DNA of 18,977 bases, taken from contig DNFZ01000255.1 in NCBI GenBank assembly GCA_003486785.1, positions 1 to 18,977 of the forward strand, given 5' to 3'. Position 1 is the first letter of the stretch. The number at the start of each line of letters is the position of its first letter. The notes under the pieces were generated by a model. The model was not told the DNA's origin, ran no database searches, and saw nothing but the letters and a program-made list of their open reading frames with translations. This document shows, piece by piece, positions 8,015 to 16,080 of the stretch. The stretch comes from Clostridiales bacterium (lineage in GTDB: Bacteria; Bacillota; Clostridia; Christensenellales; CAG-138). A program made the position numbers and the translations under genes.

Positions 8015-9520
8015 ATGGACTATAAGGTGAACCTGCGCGCCGGCACGCCGGACGACGACAACAGAACCTATCTGCCCGAGGCGATCAAGGGCAGCGACAT
8101 CGTGGTCAACGAAAACGGTAACAACTCCCAGCCCTATCCCGAGCGGCTGAAGGAATGCCGCGGCATCATCGCCGACGGGCTGGAGGACGTTTGGTATGAA
8201 TACGTCCCCGCGAGCTATGACCCGACAAAGAAGACGCCGCTGGTGATCGGCAATCACGGCGGGCTCATGACCGGCTGGGGACACGCGATCTATACCAGCT
8301 GGACGCTGGTAGCCGACCGCGAGGGGTTTATCTGCGTGTTCCCGAATGCGCATTCGCTGCGTATGTGGATCGTCGAGGGCGTGTTTGACGACTTTGACCC
8401 CAAGGACGCGCCGGATCTGCCGATTCAGACCGTGCCAAAGGACATCAAGGACAACCACGACATGAAGTTCCTGCTTGGACTCATCGAGCGGATGAAGGGG
8501 CAATACAACATCGACGAAGGCCGCATCTTCATGCAGGGCATGTCCATGGGCAACCTCATGACCGACCAGTTTGCGCGCAACTTTGGCAACCTGCTCGCAG
8601 GCGCGGCTGGCAGCGGCGGCCCTTCCCGCCCCAATCTGCTCTTTGACGAAAAGGGTAACATCAAAAACAAGGGCGGGCATCTTGCCGTCTGGCATTCCCG
8701 TCCGGAGCTCAACGGCACGCCTCCGGGCAAAAACTATAGCGAGTTTACCACCAATAAATACAACCGCTTTTACTGGATGAAGCTCAACGAATGCGACCCC
8801 GTGCCGGAAATCAGCATCGTGGGCGAAAACAATTTCGCCTTCTATCGCGGCAAAAAGGCGGATTTGGTGTATCTCGATATCAAAAACCGCGACCACGGAC
8901 AGACGCTGGACGAGGCGTTTCTCTACTGGGACTATCTCTTCTCCGGCACGCGGCGCGAGGCGGACGGCAGCATCACCCATTCGGAGACCATCCTCCCGCG
9001 CAAAGGCGACGCGTTCGCGCTTGCGCTGAGCCCCGATCTCGACAAAGCGTGGTTTTCTAACCGCGTCTGCCTGATGCGCACGAAAGCCCTGCGCTGGCAG
9101 AAGCTGAAGTATCACGGCCTCAACGGTGGCGAGAAAGTGCGCGGCGAATACCTCTGTGTGCCGCTGTCGTTCCTCTGCGAGGTGTTCGGCGCGGCGTATG
9201 AGCCGAGCGAGAACACGCTCACCGCCGTGGCGAAGCTTAAAGACGGCAGAAGGCTCCAGTTTGCGCGCGGCAGCATCGGCTGCGTGATCGACAACGATCT
9301 ACGGAGCATGTATTGCGAAGCGCTGCACAGAGACGGCGAGCTGCTGGTCGGCGTGGAATGGTTCTGCCGCTACATCATGAACCTGCAGGTTTCCGTCTGC
9401 AACGACGTGGTGTATGTCACCGATCATTTTGCCGAGCTTTCGATGTTTATGGCGGATTTGATCAAGGATCTGCTCAAAGGCTGCGCCATGCCGCAGGACT
9501 TCTCGGTAATCGAGGAATAG
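8015..9520 (+). CDS. PHB-depolymerase-like esterase with C-terminal stalk-like domain, copy 2
   Basis: A 501-residue paralogue of the gene before it, colinear over its whole length. The N-terminal signature GTPDDDNRTYLPEAIKGSD is almost unchanged. The hydrolase part has GNHGGLMTGWG, nucleophile S177 in MQGMSMGNL, and the His in NRDHGQTL; the Asp motif again reads GENNFAFY. The stalk-like part repeats VPLSFLCEVFGA, GRRLQFARGSIGCVIDN and GELLVGVEWFCRYIMN. Its oxyanion strand differs (GNHGG instead of SMHGG). DNA identity to copy 1 is visibly high at the 5' end and in the stalk part, which marks a tandem duplication. No signal peptide. The regulator gene follows 57 nt downstream. Confidence 0.83.
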   Translation: MDYKVNLRAGTPDDDNRTYLPEAIKGSDIVVNENGNNSQPYPERLKECRGIIADGLEDVWYEYVPASYDPTKKTPLVIGNHGGLMTGWGHAIYTSWTLVADREGFICVFPNAHSLRMWIVEGVFDDFDPKDAPDLPIQTVPKDIKDNHDMKFLLGLIERMKGQYNIDEGRIFMQGMSMGNLMTDQFARNFGNLLAGAAGSGGPSRPNLLFDEKGNIKNKGGHLAVWHSRPELNGTPPGKNYSEFTTNKYNRFYWMKLNECDPVPEISIVGENNFAFYRGKKADLVYLDIKNRDHGQTLDEAFLYWDYLFSGTRREADGSITHSETILPRKGDAFALALSPDLDKAWFSNRVCLMRTKALRWQKLKYHGLNGGEKVRGEYLCVPLSFLCEVFGAAYEPSENTLTAVAKLKDGRRLQFARGSIGCVIDNDLRSMYCEALHRDGELLVGVEWFCRYIMNLQVSVCNDVVYVTDHFAELSMFMADLIKDLLKGCAMPQDFSVIEE

Positions 9521-9565
9521 ACGTGCGGCGTGCAGTGCGCCAAAGCGCGCGCAAAGCGTGATAAT

Positions 9566-9570
9566 GGAGG
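9566..9570 (+). promoter_or_regulatory. Ribosome binding site fixing the GTG start at 9578
   Basis: GGAGG sits 7 nt before the GTG at 9578. This places the start right at the helix-turn-helix, as is normal for LacI-family proteins, and excludes the longer frame opening at 9530. Confidence 0.75.
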
Positions 9571-9577
9571 CGAAAGC

Positions 9578-10579
9578 GTGATCACCATCAAAGATGTCGC
9601 AAAACAAGCGGGCGTTTCCACAGCGACGGTTTCGCGCTATATGAACCAGCGCGACATGCTCAGCGAGCGGACACAGCGCGCGGTGCGGCAGGCAATCGAA
9701 CAGCTCGGCTATCAGCCGGACCCCACGGCGCGCGCGCTGCAGAGCAAGAAGAGCAGCATGATCGGCCTTGTGGTGCCCGTGGTGGACTACGCGTTTTTCA
9801 GCCGACTCACCGACGCGGTAGAGCAGGCTTGCAGCCGCTTTGGCTACAAGCTCCTGCTCTGCCAGTCCGCATATGACGCCGCAAAAGAGCTGGAGATGGT
9901 CGCGCTGCTCAAGGCGAACAAGGTGGACGGCATCCTGCTTTGCAGCAGGCTTGGCGACGCCTCGCTCTACACGAGAAACGAGTTTCCGATCATCAGCATC
10001 GACCGCGAGATACCGGGCATTCCCTCGATCACCGCCGACAACTACAGCGGCGGCGTGCTCGCGGCGGAGGCGCTCTACCGCGCAGGCTGCCGCCGTCCGC
10101 TGATTCTGACCACCGAGGTGCCGGAGTATATGGCGATGTATCAGCGCCAGCGCGGGTTTCTGGACGCGTGCGCAAAGCTGGGCATGGCGGCGAAGGTGTG
10201 CGTGCTGCACGACGCGGGCTTTGGCGAGGCGGAAACATCGCAGATCAAGACACAGCTTGTAAGCAACCCGCCGATTGACGGCGTGTTTGCGCTGGGGGAT
10301 ATGATCGCCGCGGGCTATGTGCACATGGCGCTGCAGGACGCGGCGCTAAACCATCTGCGCCTTCCGCTGGTCGGGTTTGACGGGCTGGATATCGCGCGGC
10401 TGTTCGCGTTCTCAACCGTCGCGCAGCCGATCAGGCAGATGGGCGCGCGCGCGGTAGAGCTTTTAATCCGCCGCATCAACGGCGAAAGCGTGCCGGAGAC
10501 GCTCATGCTGCCGGTGGAGTACATCGAGCGTAGAAGCACCCGCGCCAGGCGACCGGAACAGAGAGGATTGGACACATGA
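9578..10579 (+). CDS. LacI/GalR-family transcriptional regulator
   Basis: A 333-residue DNA-binding regulator of normal LacI-family length. The helix-turn-helix is at residues 3-23 (ITIKDVAKQAGVSTATVSRY), followed by the hinge-helix segment GYQPDPTARAL (about 45-55), whose Leu intercalates into palindromic operators with a central CG. The remainder is the periplasmic-binding-protein-like effector domain, with SIDRE (about 145) and VGFDGLD (about 265-271) as typical ligand-lobe motifs. The likely ligand is a sugar or sugar phosphate made by this pathway. The gene is inside the hydrolase run, and its TGA overlaps the next start (ATGA), so regulator and third esterase copy are translationally coupled and autoregulation is likely. 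The site at 801-814 is a plausible operator. The direction of control is unknown. Confidence 0.93.
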   Translation: MITIKDVAKQAGVSTATVSRYMNQRDMLSERTQRAVRQAIEQLGYQPDPTARALQSKKSSMIGLVVPVVDYAFFSRLTDAVEQACSRFGYKLLLCQSAYDAAKELEMVALLKANKVDGILLCSRLGDASLYTRNEFPIISIDREIPGIPSITADNYSGGVLAAEALYRAGCRRPLILTTEVPEYMAMYQRQRGFLDACAKLGMAAKVCVLHDAGFGEAETSQIKTQLVSNPPIDGVFALGDMIAAGYVHMALQDAALNHLRLPLVGFDGLDIARLFAFSTVAQPIRQMGARAVELLIRRINGESVPETLMLPVEYIERRSTRARRPEQRGLDT

Positions 10580-12066
10580 ACAAGATCACACTGCTTGCGG
10601 GCGAGCCGAACGACGCAAACCGCGACTATCTGCCGGAGGCCATCAAAGGCAGCCGCATGGTCGTCAACGAAAACGGCAACAACTCGCAGGTTTATCCAAA
10701 TCGCTTACAAGAATTTTGCGAGAGCATTGTGGATGACGGACTGACAGACACGTGGTTTGAATATGTGCCGGAGAGTTATGATCCCGCAAAAAAGACGCCG
10801 CTCGTGTTTTCCATGCACGGCGGGCTGATGACTGGCTGGGGACAGTGCATCTACACCGCATGGACGCATATCGCTGACCGCGAGGGGTTTATCTGCGTGT
10901 TTCCAAACGCGCACGACAAGCGCATGTGGATGATCGAGTGCGACCCGAACACGATTGACGAGCTCTCACAGCCGATGCCGGAGGGGATACCCTCGCTCAA
11001 CAAGCCCACGGGCACGGTCGAGGCGTATCACGACGTGAAGCTCGTGCTCGCGCTGCTTGCGCGCATGAAGCAGCGCTACAACATCGACGAAGGCCGCGTG
11101 TTCATGCAGGGCATGTCGATGGGAGACTGTATGACAAGCCAGGTTGCGCGCTACTGCGGCAAACACTTTGCCGCAACCGCCGGTTCTGGCTGCCCGACGA
11201 ATCCGCTTTTGCTGTTTCATCCCGACGGAAGCGTGATCAATCAGGGTGGTGCGATGGACATCTGGCAATCCCGCCTGGAGCACGACCGAACACCGTTTCA
11301 TTATGGTCTCGACGACCGCACGGTGGTGCGGAAAAATCTCGAGTACTGGAAGAGTATCAACGAGGCGGATGTGCTGCCGAATATCAGCATTCGCGGGGAG
11401 AAGAACTTCGCATTCTATCGTGGCAAGAAGGCGAACGTGGTGCTCATGGACGTGAAAAACCGCGACCACGGGCAGACGTTTGACGACGCGGAGATGGTCT
11501 GGGACTATCTTTTCTCCGGCGTAAGAAAAGAGCCGGACGGAACGCTTTTCCACACGCAAACGCTCTGCGAACAGACGGGCGATGCCGTGGCCGTCGCCGT
11601 CTGCGAAGGCGCAGACAAGGCTTGGGTCAACGGCGCAGTGGTGCCGATGACGGCGCCGGCGATCCGCTGGGAAAAGCTGAAATACCACGGGCTCAACGGC
11701 GATCAGATCGTCCGCGGGCGCTATCTCTGCGTGCCGGTCGGTTTTCTTGCCGAGGCTTTCGGTGGTACGCTCAAAGAAGAAGAGAATAGCAGACGCGCAA
11801 GCCTGACGCTGGCGGACGGACGCGTCTTCACGTTTGCCGAAGGCTGCATCGGATGCGCGGTCGATAACCGCATCGAGGCAATGCTCTGCGAGGCGATCTA
11901 CCGTAACGATACGCTCTACATCTCGCTGGAATGGTTCTGCCGCTTTGCGCTGAACTGGCAGGTGTCGGAATATGACGGCGTGCTGTACGCGACCGATCAC
12001 TATTCCGAGCTCTCGCGCTACCTGTCGTGGCTGCTGCAGGATCTATTGCGCGGCGATAACAAGTAA
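10576..12066 (+). CDS. PHB-depolymerase-like esterase with C-terminal stalk-like domain, copy 3
   Basis: A 496-residue third paralogue, the most divergent of the three. It keeps the N-terminal signature (NRDYLPEAIKGSRMVVNENG), the oxyanion strand SMHGGLMTGWG, nucleophile S181 in MQGMSMGDC, and the His in NRDHGQTF. The Asp motif reads GEKNFAFY, again without Asp. The stalk-like part (about 365-480) has VPVGFLAEAFGG, a GRVFTFAEGCIGCAVDN segment and LYISLEWFCRFALN; this is closer to a textbook stalk domain than in copies 1 and 2. It starts with ATG overlapping the regulator's TGA, with GAGAGG 9 nt before it. It was separated from copies 1 and 2 by insertion or retention of the regulator gene. 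Substrate differences among copies are likely but unproven. Confidence 0.82.
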   Translation: MNKITLLAGEPNDANRDYLPEAIKGSRMVVNENGNNSQVYPNRLQEFCESIVDDGLTDTWFEYVPESYDPAKKTPLVFSMHGGLMTGWGQCIYTAWTHIADREGFICVFPNAHDKRMWMIECDPNTIDELSQPMPEGIPSLNKPTGTVEAYHDVKLVLALLARMKQRYNIDEGRVFMQGMSMGDCMTSQVARYCGKHFAATAGSGCPTNPLLLFHPDGSVINQGGAMDIWQSRLEHDRTPFHYGLDDRTVVRKNLEYWKSINEADVLPNISIRGEKNFAFYRGKKANVVLMDVKNRDHGQTFDDAEMVWDYLFSGVRKEPDGTLFHTQTLCEQTGDAVAVAVCEGADKAWVNGAVVPMTAPAIRWEKLKYHGLNGDQIVRGRYLCVPVGFLAEAFGGTLKEEENSRRASLTLADGRVFTFAEGCIGCAVDNRIEAMLCEAIYRNDTLYISLEWFCRFALNWQVSEYDGVLYATDHYSELSRYLSWLLQDLLRGDNK

Positions 12067-12113
12067 ACAAAAACGACGAGGAACAAGAATTTTAGATACA
12101 AAAGGAGAAGAAG

Positions 12114-13217
12114 ATGAGCGCAAAACGCAAAACAAGCATTGACACCTTTATCGGCGATTTCGGGCAGATGGTGGAGACCATCCGCGTCGCGGGGCTTTCC
12201 GGTGAGGTCACCGCCGCGGACGTTATCCTAAAAGAATGCTATACCGACTGCTGCGCCACGATTGCAAGCAAGGGCGTGCTTTCGGTCAAACAGGTTGATG
12301 GCGGGACCGAGATCAAGGTCGATCCGTTCCTCTATCGAATCGATTTTTCGATTGAGATCAAGGGGCAGACGATCGCCAAGGCCGACATTGCGGATATCAC
12401 GGTGCGCGACGAGGAACTCTTTATAAAGCGCGTCGACGGCGACGTGGTCTACCGCCTCTATGAGCCAAAGGCAAGCGCACCGCGCCCGCTGATCCTGTTT
12501 CTGCACGGCGGCGGCGAATGCGGAACCGACAACCTGCTCCAGCTCACGGGCACCATCGGGGCGATCAGCTTAGCCAAGCGCTTTCCCGATATGTTCGTTC
12601 TCGCGCCGCAAGCGCCGGACTACGGCATCACCATGCAGGAGATGTTTGCAAAGATGATTGCAACGGGCGATCCGTTTCGCGTTTGCATCGGTGCTCCCAC
12701 CAACATCAGCCTTGGCGACCGCGGCTGGAACCGGGACTATGTCGGCCGGGTTTGCGACCTGATTCGTAAGATGATCGCCGAAGGCCGTGTGGATGCAAGC
12801 CGCGTCTACGTCATCGGCATGAGCATGGGCGGCGCGGGCGTCATCACGACGGTTTCCGCAGCGCCCGATCTGTTTGCCGCCGCGGTGCCGATCTGCCCGA
12901 GCATGAACGGGGACAGCTACCCCTTGCTCGAAAACTGGCCGGAGGTGCCCGTCTCTATCGCAACGGCTTATATCGATCATCAGGCAGGCAGGCATGCCTA
13001 CATCCTCCGCGCGCTGACCCGTCTCTGGGAACAGGGGCGCAAGGACGTGAAATACACGCTCTACACGCCGGAAGAACTGGAAGCGTATGGCATATTCGCA
13101 TCCCCGAACCTGACGGAGAAGGAGATTCGCGCCGCGAATCACAACAGCTGGGTGCTCGTGCTGCACAATGAGTATGGCATTTTGGACTGGATGATTTCGC
13201 GCCGGAAGAGAAACTAG
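12114..13217 (+). CDS. Alpha/beta hydrolase with N-terminal accessory domain, HGGGE type
   Basis: A 367-residue predicted esterase or peptidase-like hydrolase (COG4099/prolyl-oligopeptidase-type fold). Residues 1-115 form a separate, probably beta-rich segment, resembling in placement the Ig-like N-terminal domains of EstA-type esterases. The catalytic domain has FLHGGGECGTDN as oxyanion loop (about 127-138), nucleophile S237 in IGMSMGGAGV, a candidate Asp in AYIDHQAG, and a candidate His in ANHNSW. No signal peptide is visible (the start is MSAKRKTSID). AAAGGAG is 6 nt before the start. The 47-nt gap from the preceding esterase and the 11-nt gap to the next gene place it in the same transcript. 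The ester or amide it cleaves is unknown. Confidence 0.8.
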   Translation: MSAKRKTSIDTFIGDFGQMVETIRVAGLSGEVTAADVILKECYTDCCATIASKGVLSVKQVDGGTEIKVDPFLYRIDFSIEIKGQTIAKADIADITVRDEELFIKRVDGDVVYRLYEPKASAPRPLILFLHGGGECGTDNLLQLTGTIGAISLAKRFPDMFVLAPQAPDYGITMQEMFAKMIATGDPFRVCIGAPTNISLGDRGWNRDYVGRVCDLIRKMIAEGRVDASRVYVIGMSMGGAGVITTVSAAPDLFAAAVPICPSMNGDSYPLLENWPEVPVSIATAYIDHQAGRHAYILRALTRLWEQGRKDVKYTLYTPEELEAYGIFASPNLTEKEIRAANHNSWVLVLHNEYGILDWMISRRKRN

Positions 13218-13228
13218 CAGGAGCATAT

Positions 13229-14419
13229 ATGAATTTTTCGAAACTGACCGCGTATCTCGATTCCCTGGAAGGCGCGTATGAGGTACACGGGCTAGACTGC
13301 AAGATCATGCGCGGGCACGAAACGCTTTATCGCCATATGGCGGGGCAAAGCGATCCCGCCGGGCGGACGCCGATCACGGCGCAAAGCCTGTTTGACATCT
13401 ATTCCTGCACAAAGCTCATCACCATGACGGCAGTGATGCAGCTTGTTGAAACGGGAAAGATCGGGCTGGATGACGAACTGCAGCAATATCTGCCGGAGTT
13501 TGAGCGGATGCAGGTCGCCGTAGATTTTCGCATCGGCGAGTGGCCGTTTGCCTGGCCGACGCTCGCCTCGCCGCTCGTGCGCGCCGAGCGCCCGATTTTG
13601 ATCCATCAGCTGATGTCGATGACGGCAGGGCTTTCCTATGATGTGTTTTCAGAGTCGATTCAACAGGTGAAGCGGGAGACAGATAACCGCGCGACTACCC
13701 GTGAGATCGTCCGCGCGATTGCGCGCATGCCGCTCGTGGCGCAGCCCGGCGCGCGCTTTTCTTACGGGCTGGGTCATGATGTGCTCGCGGCGGTGGTCGA
13801 GGTGGTCAGCGGCATGTCGTTTGGCGCATATCTGCGGCAGAATCTGTTTGAGCCGCTGCGCATAGCGGAGATGTTTTTTCAGGTGCCGGAGCAGGAGAAG
13901 CATCGTCTCGTGAAGCAATATCGAAGGGACTTCAACACCGGCGAGATCGCGCCTTGCAGCGACATGATCTTCCGTCTTTCCGCCGGCAGCGAGAGCGGCG
14001 GCGCGGGCTTAACCTGTACGGTGGATTCCTACAGCATGGTGCTATCGGCGCTCGCAAACGGCGGCGTCGGTGCAAATGGTGCGCGGATTTTGCAGCAGGA
14101 GTCGATCGACCTGCTGCGCGAAAACCGACTCAACGGACAGCAGATGCAGGATTTCTCCCGTGCGGGCAAGGTCGGCTACGGCTACGGCCTCGGCGTGCGC
14201 ACGCTGGTGGACGGCAGGCATGCCAAAAGCCCGATTGGCGAGTTTGGCTGGGACGGCGCGGCTGGCGCGTATGCGCTGGTCGATCCGGTCAACCAAATCA
14301 GCATTTTCTATGCGCAGCAGGTCATCGGGCTTTTCAAGGTATATAGCGAAATACACCCATCGATACGCGATCTTGCGTATGAAGCGATGGAGATAACAGG
14401 AAACGGAGCGAACGAATGA
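13229..14419 (+). CDS. Beta-lactamase-family serine hydrolase (class C-like esterase)
   Basis: A 396-residue member of the serine beta-lactamase/DD-peptidase-like hydrolase family (PF00144). S59-C-T-K62 in IYSCTKLITM is the SxxK nucleophile motif, followed by the typical GKIGLDDELQQYLPEF. The second motif appears as SYGLGHD, in the YxN/YGL position. The third is probably in GEFGWDGAAGAY. There is no signal peptide, whereas true beta-lactamases and DD-peptidases are exported, so an intracellular esterase (EstB-like) is more likely than antibiotic resistance. Its company of other hydrolases supports that. A short CAGGAG site precedes the start, and its TGA overlaps the next ATG (ATGA), indicating translational coupling. 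Confidence 0.87.
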   Translation: MNFSKLTAYLDSLEGAYEVHGLDCKIMRGHETLYRHMAGQSDPAGRTPITAQSLFDIYSCTKLITMTAVMQLVETGKIGLDDELQQYLPEFERMQVAVDFRIGEWPFAWPTLASPLVRAERPILIHQLMSMTAGLSYDVFSESIQQVKRETDNRATTREIVRAIARMPLVAQPGARFSYGLGHDVLAAVVEVVSGMSFGAYLRQNLFEPLRIAEMFFQVPEQEKHRLVKQYRRDFNTGEIAPCSDMIFRLSAGSESGGAGLTCTVDSYSMVLSALANGGVGANGARILQQESIDLLRENRLNGQQMQDFSRAGKVGYGYGLGVRTLVDGRHAKSPIGEFGWDGAAGAYALVDPVNQISIFYAQQVIGLFKVYSEIHPSIRDLAYEAMEITGNGANE

Positions 14420-16050
14420 GACTGGATTTTTTAGAATATCCCGCACTTGGGCGGAGCATGTATGTGCTCTACCCGGCGGGCGAGCGGCTCAGCTGCTATG
14501 AAAACACGCTGATCACGATTCTGCGGGAGGACGATAGCGACGCGCTGCCCAAGACACTGCTTGCCGATACGGCGTTCTCCGCGCTGGCGGATCTGCAGCG
14601 TTTTATTCTGCTGTTTCCCAATCCGATCGGCGGTACATGGAACTGGGAACTCGACCCGAACGGATGGGACGATCTCGGCGATGTCGCCGAACTCGTGCGC
14701 TTGTTTAACCATCAGGAAGGGTTTGTCGACTGCGGCATCTACCACAACATGCACAACGCGCGCTACTTCATGGGCAGCGGCACGGGCGGCTCGCTCCTGC
14801 ATGCGCTGGCCGGCAGCAATCCCGTCAACGTCGCGGGTATCTACACATTCGGCGGCAGCATTTCCGCGCGCGCGAAAGCGAACTGCGTCGGCGCCGCCGT
14901 CTCCGCCATCCTCTGCAACGCGGATGAGGAAACGCGCGCGTTTTTCGGCTCGCTGAATCAGGCCAAGCAGGTGAGCGAGGGCCTTTTCGTCAACCCCGTG
15001 AACGACACGGCGTTTGTGCGCACGGAGACGGGAGAACGCAACGAGATCGACGCATCTGCGATCCGCTCCGGCTGGGAACGGTTGTTTTCGAAGGTATGCA
15101 GGCCGAATTGCAGCGAGCTTGGCGACATGGGCCCGCGCACCGTTCGTGACGACTATCGTTTCAGCATTCACGAAGACGACACGCGTCTAGGCGACAACGG
15201 CGGCATCGCGCATACATGGTTTGAATATGTGCCGACTTGCGTCAAAGAAGACCCGACGAAGCCCGTTCCGCTGATGCTCTTCAACCACGGCGGCGCGGAC
15301 ACGCCCGGCAACGTCGCCAACACGATCAAGATGCATGAGATCGCGGAAAAAGAGGGCTTCCTGCTCGTCTACCCGTGGGCAACCGCGCGCTGGGGCTGGA
15401 ATCAGGATATGCTGCCGGAGCAGTATGACGACGTGGCGTATCTTTCCGCCTTGATCGCATATATGAAGCAAACCTACGCCGTGGACGAGACGCGCGTCTA
15501 CATCGGCGGCTTTTCCAACGGCTCGGCGATGGCGCAGGTGTTTGCCATGACCAACCCCGAGGTGATTGCCGCCGTGATAGCGGACAACACGCGCTTTTGC
15601 CAGAACCGCAACACGAAGCCGTTTGCCATCGCAGGCTGCAAAAAGCTCCAATACGACTACCGCATGCCGGTGTTCTATACCTACGGCACGCGAGACATAG
15701 AATATCCCGCCGTGCGCGGCAGCGGGCAGCAGGTGCAGTATGATTTCTGGAAATCCTATAACAATATACCTTGCAAAGAGACACCGTACATCGCGGATGC
15801 GGACAGCTCCGGCGTCGGCGTGTCGGGCGACGTGATCGAGACGTACTATCCAAACCCGCGTTACCCCGCGCGCAAGTATACAACGCACCGGTTTTTCTCC
15901 GTGGATGCCGTGCCGCTCAACCTCTATAATTATTCGCTTGCCGACGGCAAAGGGCACGACTGCAACCCGGAAGAGGCTTGGCTGGGCTGGAACTATGTGC
16001 AGCAATTCCGCCGGATGCCGGACGGTTCGCTCAAGACGGAGCAGGGTTAA
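14416..16050 (+). CDS. Two-module hydrolase: degenerate N-terminal module plus active-looking PHB-depolymerase-like module
   Basis: A 544-residue protein with two parts. The N-terminal part (about 1-215) has an alpha/beta-hydrolase-like elbow, YFMGSGTGGSLLHAL, in which G122 stands where the nucleophile Ser should be; no full triad is visible there. The C-terminal part (about 250-535) is a LpqC/PHB-depolymerase-like esterase related to the three stalk-bearing copies (TWFEYVP is shared). It has LFNHGGADTPGN, nucleophile S367 in IGGFSNGSAM, a likely Asp in TYGTRDIEYP and likely base H514 in GKGHDCNPEEAW. It carries no stalk domain and no signal peptide. It overlaps the preceding gene by 4 nt (ATGA). 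The dead-plus-live arrangement may be a binding or regulatory module fused to an enzyme; that is inference. Confidence 0.78.
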   Translation: MRLDFLEYPALGRSMYVLYPAGERLSCYENTLITILREDDSDALPKTLLADTAFSALADLQRFILLFPNPIGGTWNWELDPNGWDDLGDVAELVRLFNHQEGFVDCGIYHNMHNARYFMGSGTGGSLLHALAGSNPVNVAGIYTFGGSISARAKANCVGAAVSAILCNADEETRAFFGSLNQAKQVSEGLFVNPVNDTAFVRTETGERNEIDASAIRSGWERLFSKVCRPNCSELGDMGPRTVRDDYRFSIHEDDTRLGDNGGIAHTWFEYVPTCVKEDPTKPVPLMLFNHGGADTPGNVANTIKMHEIAEKEGFLLVYPWATARWGWNQDMLPEQYDDVAYLSALIAYMKQTYAVDETRVYIGGFSNGSAMAQVFAMTNPEVIAAVIADNTRFCQNRNTKPFAIAGCKKLQYDYRMPVFYTYGTRDIEYPAVRGSGQQVQYDFWKSYNNIPCKETPYIADADSSGVGVSGDVIETYYPNPRYPARKYTTHRFFSVDAVPLNLYNYSLADGKGHDCNPEEAWLGWNYVQQFRRMPDGSLKTEQG

Positions 16051-16067
16051 CGGTAAATCGGCTGATC

Positions 16068-16073
16068 GGAGGA
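16068..16073 (+). promoter_or_regulatory. Ribosome binding site supporting the TTG start at 16081
   Basis: GGAGGA stands 7 nt upstream of a TTG codon that opens the region homologous to the other esterases. No ATG or GTG is better placed. Confidence 0.7.
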
Positions 16074-16080
16074 AGATCTC

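Noticed and set aside
76..12000. Long open frames on the minus strand, for example at 76-771, 1279-2268, 5275-6306, 7997-9115, 9299-10324 and 10966-12000
   Set aside because: They lie wholly opposite well-supported genes, have no recognisable motifs or ribosome sites, and are rich in Arg, His and Ala as expected for antisense reading of GC-rich coding DNA.
14776..14778. Ser121 in GSGTGG of the 14416 protein as the nucleophile
   Set aside because: It occupies the x position before the elbow residue, not the G-x-S-x-G centre, and no matching Asp/His pair is visible in that module.
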